Part shown: positions 14,089 through 17,115 of the stretch, piece by piece | Numbering within the stretch: the first letter of the stretch is position 1 | Layout: each line of letters opens with the position of its first letter | Assembly: GCA_036272915.1 (NCBI GenBank) | Contig: DATAXV010000092.1 | Location: forward strand, 1-17,115 | Reading direction: 5' to 3' | Origin: DATAXV01 sp036272915 | GTDB taxonomy: Bacteria; Chloroflexota; Dormibacteria; Dormibacterales; Dormibacteraceae | DNA length: 17,115 nucleotides | Program-made: the position numbers and the translations under genes | Notes under the pieces: model-generated | What the model was told of the DNA's origin: nothing | The model's database searches: none | The model's input: only the letters and a program-made list of their open reading frames with translations

Positions 14089-14553
14089 ATGGCGATGAAG
14101 ACCCTCGAATACCTGCGCGGCATCTCCGCCGACGACTGCCGGCGGATACGTTCGCGCGGCATCCGCCACACCAACCAGCTCCTGCACGTGACCGAGCTGG
14201 AGGTCGATCGGGAGCGCCTCTCCGAGCGCACCGGGATCTCCAAGGACCGCCTGCTGGGCTTCGCCCGCCAGTGCGCGCTGCTCGAGGTCTCGGGCATGGA
14301 GCGCTATCTCCCCGTGATCCGACGGCTCGGCATCACCGGGCTCAAGGACCTCAAGCACGCCGACGCCGGCGAGCTCCACGGACAGGTGGTCGACGCGGTC
14401 GGGCTGACCGGCGCGCCCGGCCTGCCCATGGTCGAGTACTGGGTCAGCCAGGCCCGGACCTGCGACACCATCGAGGAGCCCGAGGGAACCCCGGCCCAGC
14501 TGGAGAGCCCGAACCTGCTCGGCCCCTCCTCGCGACTCCGCCGCGTCGGCTGA
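14089..14553 (+). CDS. DUF4332 domain protein
   Basis: This 154-residue protein has two helix-hairpin-helix-like repeats typical of DUF4332: LEYLRGISADDCRRIRSRGIRHTNQLL (about 6-32) with LSERTGISKDRLLGFARQCALL (44-65), then VSGMERYLPVIRRLGITGLKDLKHADAGELH (67-97). Such repeats are related to HhH motifs that contact DNA or proteins, but the family has no settled function. The last ~35 residues are Pro/Glu-rich and probably disordered. Two ATGs (14089 and 14095) are possible starts. It is divergent from guaB3 (105 bases between starts) and convergent with the ArsR gene, with 16 bases between stops. Confidence 0.8.
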   Translation: MAMKTLEYLRGISADDCRRIRSRGIRHTNQLLHVTELEVDRERLSERTGISKDRLLGFARQCALLEVSGMERYLPVIRRLGITGLKDLKHADAGELHGQVVDAVGLTGAPGLPMVEYWVSQARTCDTIEEPEGTPAQLESPNLLGPSSRLRRVG

Positions 14554-14560
14554 CGCCGGC
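14545..14560. terminator. hairpin at the convergent DUF4332/ArsR ends
   Basis: GTCGGC (14545-14550) and GCCGGC (14555-14560) pair over 6 bp with one G-T wobble and a TGAC loop that contains the DUF4332 stop codon. It sits between convergent genes only 16 bases apart. There is no T-tract. Confidence 0.3.
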
Positions 14561-14569
14561 TCGGGGAGT

Positions 14570-14992
14570 TCATGCGGGCGTCGTCGCCCGCTGCGGCGAC
14601 ACGGGAATCAGGCCACCGTCGTGGCCGAGGTGGACGAGGCCGATCCGGACCAGCTGGGCGACGTGCTCGTCATCGAGGCTGTAGTAGACGACCTTGCCCG
14701 CCCGGCGGTTCTTGACCAGGCGGAGGTTGCGCAGCAGCCGCAGGTGCTGCGACACCGCTGACTCGGTCAGCCCGATCGCGGCGGCCACGTCGCAGGTGCA
14801 CATCTCCTGGCTGAGGAGGACGTGGACGATCCGGGCCCGGGTCGGGTCGCCCAAAGCGGCGAACAGCGCGGCCAGATCGGCGTAGACCTCGGTGGCGAGC
14901 AGCCGGCCGCGAACCCGGGAGACGTCCCCGCGGTTGACGGAGCGGACCTGGCAGGTCTCGGCCGGCCCCTGGTCGCGTTCGCGGGCCGTCAT
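14570..14992 (-). CDS. ArsR/SmtB-family metal-sensing repressor, zinc type
   Basis: This 140-residue winged-helix repressor has the SmtB fold. EMCTCDVAAAIGLTESAVSQHLRLLRNLRLV (63-93) holds the alpha3 CxC pair Cys65/Cys67 and the DNA-reading helix. The alpha5 segment SLDDEHVAQLVRIGLVHLGH gives Asp108, His110, His121 and His124, with the same spacing as the CzrA/SmtB alpha5 zinc site. Cys14 in the N-terminal tail could complete an alpha3N site as in SmtB/ZiaR/CadC. Having both sites is typical of ZiaR-like sensors. The ATG overlaps the stop of the CDF exporter (ATGA), so the two are co-translated. The pair fits a self-regulated zinc-efflux operon with metal-relieved repression. Zn versus Co or Cd cannot be decided from sequence. 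Confidence 0.92.
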   Translation of the reverse strand: MTARERDQGPAETCQVRSVNRGDVSRVRGRLLATEVYADLAALFAALGDPTRARIVHVLLSQEMCTCDVAAAIGLTESAVSQHLRLLRNLRLVKNRRAGKVVYYSLDDEHVAQLVRIGLVHLGHDGGLIPVSPQRATTPA

Positions 14993-15963
14993 CCCGCCGG
15001 ATCCTGATGGTGGTCACGGCCCAGCGGCTGGACCTCGAGCAGGCGCGGGCCGGCGGCATCGCCGACGTGGTCGACCTGGAGCGTGGTGTGGTCGATGCCG
15101 AAGCGGTGCCGGAGGGTCTGCTCCAGCTCCCGCCTGACCTCGTGGCAGTCCTCGTTGGCGCGGACCATGACGTGGGCGGAGAGCGCGGGCATGCCCGAGG
15201 TGATCTCCCAGAGGTGGAAGTCGTGGACGTTGACGACCAGGGGATGGGTGGCGAGCACGGTGCTGACCTCGGGAACGCTCATGCCCTCGGGGGCCGCCTC
15301 GAGCAGCACCCGGGTCGCGTCGCGCACCAGCCCGTAGCCCGCCCGCAGCATCAGGGCGGCGACCAGGATCGAGGCGATGGCGTCGGCCCGGTCGAAGCCG
15401 GAGACCAGGATCACGACCGCGGCCAGGGCGGTGCCGATGAACGCGTAGAGGTCGGTCAGGATGTGCTGGTAGCTGGCCCGCAGGTTGAGGCTGCGCCGCT
15501 CCGCCTTGGCCAGCTGCCAGGTGGCGACCAGGTTCACGCCGACCCCGGCCAGGGCCACGATCAGCATCGGCCCGCCATCCACCGAGGGCGGATGGACCAG
15601 CCGGTAGACGGCCTCGATCAGGACCACCGCGGCGATCACGAAGAGGGTCACGCCGTTGGCCAGGGCGGAGAGGATCTCCGCCCGCCGGAGCCCGTAGGTG
15701 AGGCCGCCGGCGGGAGGACGGGCGGCCAGCCCGATGCTGACCATGGAGAGGACGAGGGCGGCGGCGTCGGTGACCATGTGGCCGGCGTCCGAGAGCAGGG
15801 CCAGCGAGTGGGCGAGGAGCCCGGCGACGACCTCGGCGACCATGAAGGCGAGGATCAGGGCGAGCGCGATCGCCAACCGGCGGCGGTCGGCCCCCGGACC
15901 CACCTGATGATGGTGGTGGTGGACCGAGTGCCGGTGATCGGCGTGGTCGTGGTCGGCGCCCAT
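14989..15963 (-). CDS. CDF-family zinc exporter (ZitB/CzcD-like)
   Basis: This 324-residue cation diffusion facilitator has six predicted helices (about 29-50, 53-80, 98-120, 132-152, 170-190, 193-212) and a C-terminal cytoplasmic domain (about 225-300). The transport site is the HxxxD pair typical of zinc CDFs: His62/Asp66 in DAGHMVTD (TM2) and His167/Asp171 in YQHILTD (TM5). The N-terminus is strikingly His-rich, with ten histidines in residues 1-20, a likely zinc-collecting tail. It exports zinc against protons from the cytoplasm. ATG 15963 is chosen over the upstream ATG 16077, whose 38 extra residues cover the promoter region. It is first in the operon with the ArsR repressor. Confidence 0.93.
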   Translation of the reverse strand: MGADHDHADHRHSVHHHHHQVGPGADRRRLAIALALILAFMVAEVVAGLLAHSLALLSDAGHMVTDAAALVLSMVSIGLAARPPAGGLTYGLRRAEILSALANGVTLFVIAAVVLIEAVYRLVHPPSVDGGPMLIVALAGVGVNLVATWQLAKAERRSLNLRASYQHILTDLYAFIGTALAAVVILVSGFDRADAIASILVAALMLRAGYGLVRDATRVLLEAAPEGMSVPEVSTVLATHPLVVNVHDFHLWEITSGMPALSAHVMVRANEDCHEVRRELEQTLRHRFGIDHTTLQVDHVGDAAGPRLLEVQPLGRDHHQDPAG

Positions 15964-15974
15964 CCCTGACAGCG

Positions 15975-15999
15975 ATTCTACGAGATCGTTTGCGCAACC
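15975..15999 (-). promoter_or_regulatory. promoter and candidate ArsR operator of the zinc-efflux operon
   Basis: TAGAAT on the minus strand (15980-15975) is a likely -10, placing the transcription start only about five bases before ATG 15963. Directly upstream, in the -10/-35 spacer, lies TTGCGCAA (15990-15997), a perfect palindrome within GTTTGCGCAACC (15988-15999). Its position suits an ArsR/SmtB repressor blocking RNA polymerase. The -35 is weak. Confidence 0.4.
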
Positions 16000-16145
16000 A
16001 CTAAATCCAGCCAGAGGCCTCGGCGGTGACGATCGTGGTCGATGGCCGTGGCCGGCCCCCTCCCCAGGCCGCGACACGCTCCTCTAAGCATCGCCCGCGA
16101 AGTTGTGACGATTCACCCCGGGGCGCCGTCAAACTGCCGTCCGAC

Positions 16146-16874
16146 ATGGACGTACTCCTCCACGTGCCCGACGGCCACCTCTACGACGACATCGACTACG
16201 GCGTTCGGATCGAGGAGCGGCTCGTGGCGCCGGCCTTCGAGTCGCGCGCCGGAGTCTGGTGGCGATGGCGCCCCTCGTGCTCGAGCCGGCGCTGGCCCAC
16301 GTGCTGACGGGCGGGGGGACCTCGGTCAGCGCCGGCGCGGCCTGGATGCGCGCGGCCGTCGACACCGCGCGCCGGCTGGTCGCCGGTGCCGAGCGAGGCG
16401 GCTACGCGGTGATCGGGACCTGTCTCGGATCGCAGATCCTGGCCGAGGCGCTGCGTCCCGGCTCGATCGTGGACGCGGCCACGATCGAGGTCGGCCTGAC
16501 CATGGTGCGGAGGTGCGGCGACGACGGGGCTCGTCGGGTCGTGCCCGCCTACCACTAGCAGGCGATCTCACCCGCGCTCGCGACCGTGGACGGGGCACGC
16601 ATCGAGTGGGGCAACGCCCACACCGCCGTTCAAGGCCTTCAGCCACGGGCGGCGGATCTTCGGCTGTCAGTTCCATCCCGAGTTCTCGGCCGCCGACATC
16701 GACCGGGTGAACGACTGTCATCGCGGCCTCATCGCCGGCCACGGCACCGATCCCGATGCCGCGCACCGCTCGGTCCAGGCAATGTCGGGCGCGCTCTCCC
16801 CGGACCTCTTCAACGACGTGGTGCTGGGCCGGATCGTCGATGACGAGCGCGAGGTCGTGACCGCCGGCAGGTGA
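16146..16874 (+). pseudogene. class I glutamine amidotransferase, disrupted
   Basis: Pieces of one type 1 amidotransferase are spread over two frames. Residues MDVLLHVPDGHLYDDIDYGV start at ATG 16146; the next part (from about 16259, another frame) has LTGGGTSV and the nucleophile motif GTCLGSQ (Cys codon 16421-16423). This frame stops at TAG 16556-16558 after VVPAYH, then continues QAISPALATVDGARIEWGNAHTAVQ. The last part, back in the first frame, has GCQFHPEF (His codon 16674-16676, Glu 16680-16682) and ends at TGA 16872-16874. Removing one A at 16632/16633 rejoins HTAVQ with AFSHGRR exactly. The lesions are therefore one frame change (within about 16210-16262), one nonsense codon and one 1-base insertion. 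The natural substrate is unknown. It is divergent from the CDF gene. Confidence 0.82.
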
Positions 16875-16949
16875 GCGCTCCGCCGAGCGGGGGCCTCCCG
16901 GACGTCCCTCGTCGCGAATCCCGCGCACCCGGGCGGGCCGGGCGGGAGG

Positions 16950-17115
16950 TCAGTTGGTGATCGTGACCTTCCGCAGCCCACGGGGACGGTCGGGGTCGAG
17001 GCCGCGCGCCAGGGCCAGACGCAGGGCCAGCAGCTGGCCGGCGACGGCGAAGGGCAGCGGCGTGAGGCTCTCGGGCAGCCCCGTGTTCAGGATCAGCGAG
17101 CGCCCGGGAGCGTCC
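16950..17115 (-). CDS. C-terminal end of a SIS-domain sugar isomerase/aminotransferase-like protein (partial)
   Basis: The last 54 codons of a gene entering from the right edge are visible. The segment reads SLILNTGLPESLTPLPFAVAG, then QLLALRLALARGLDPDRPRGLRKVTITN and stop. The AVAGQLLALRLALARGLDPDRPRGLRKVT pattern is the usual C-terminus of SIS-domain proteins such as GlmS-like and AgaS-like sugar-phosphate isomerases. The substrate cannot be told from this end alone. It is convergent with the amidotransferase pseudogene, 75 bases away. Confidence 0.75.
   Translation of the reverse strand, partial: DAPGRSLILNTGLPESLTPLPFAVAGQLLALRLALARGLDPDRPRGLRKVTITN

Noticed and set aside
13984..14379. 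Upstream extension of the guaB3 frame to an ATG at 14379
   Set aside because: It runs across the divergent promoter region and antisense to the DUF4332 gene; the IMPDH fold begins only after 13983.
15964..16077. Longer CDF exporter start at ATG 16077
   Set aside because: The 38 extra residues cover the -10 and palindrome region and lack CDF features; ATG 15963 starts right before the His-rich tail.

Overview
The window is a very GC-rich, densely coded piece of bacterial chromosome with overlapping operons, several GTG or CTG starts and few AT-rich stretches. The gene styles (a cyanobacterial/Chloroflexota-type GuaB3 beside guaA, a DUF4332 protein, an ArsR-type regulator with a long N-terminal domain, leaderless-looking promoters) suggest a Terrabacteria lineage, for example Chloroflexota, Candidatus Dormibacterota or a deep actinobacterium. 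This is an inference; no rRNA is present to settle it. I saw no rRNA, tRNA, CRISPR array, insertion sequence or phage gene.

Left part (1-2142). At the left edge a near-consensus promoter points out of the window to a GTG that falls where transcription should start. A small two-helix membrane protein follows, then a DJ-1/PfpI-family protein on the minus strand, divergent from a winged-helix regulator. The regulator's promoter (TTGACT-17-GATAAT) is covered by two tandem 18-bp operator-like repeats, and transcription should begin exactly at its GTG. A 67-residue ORF of unknown function is joined to the regulator by a GTGA overlap. About 550 bases without a convincing gene follow.

Middle part, first minus-strand operon (8725 to 2696): purD, purE, a biotin-dependent carboxyltransferase (PycB/OadA type) and a GH116-type glycosidase, with junctions that overlap or are 9 bases apart. 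It links two steps of purine synthesis with a CO2-transfer enzyme and a sugar hydrolase. A small zinc-ribbon protein is divergent from purD.

Second minus-strand operon (13983 to 9096): guaB3, guaA, a P-loop kinase-like protein, a NUDIX hydrolase and a tandem GNAT acetyltransferase. guaB3 and guaA share a CTGA overlap. guaB3, guaA and the NUDIX gene all lack a plausible ATG, GTG or TTG and seem to start at CTG.

Right part (14089-17115). A DUF4332 protein is divergent from guaB3. Convergent with it is a zinc-homeostasis pair: a CDF exporter with a histidine-rich N-terminus and, overlapping it by ATGA, an ArsR/SmtB repressor with residues for both the alpha3 and alpha5 metal sites. Next is a class I glutamine amidotransferase pseudogene with two frame changes and one stop codon. 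The right edge holds the C-terminus of a SIS-domain sugar isomerase/aminotransferase-like protein.
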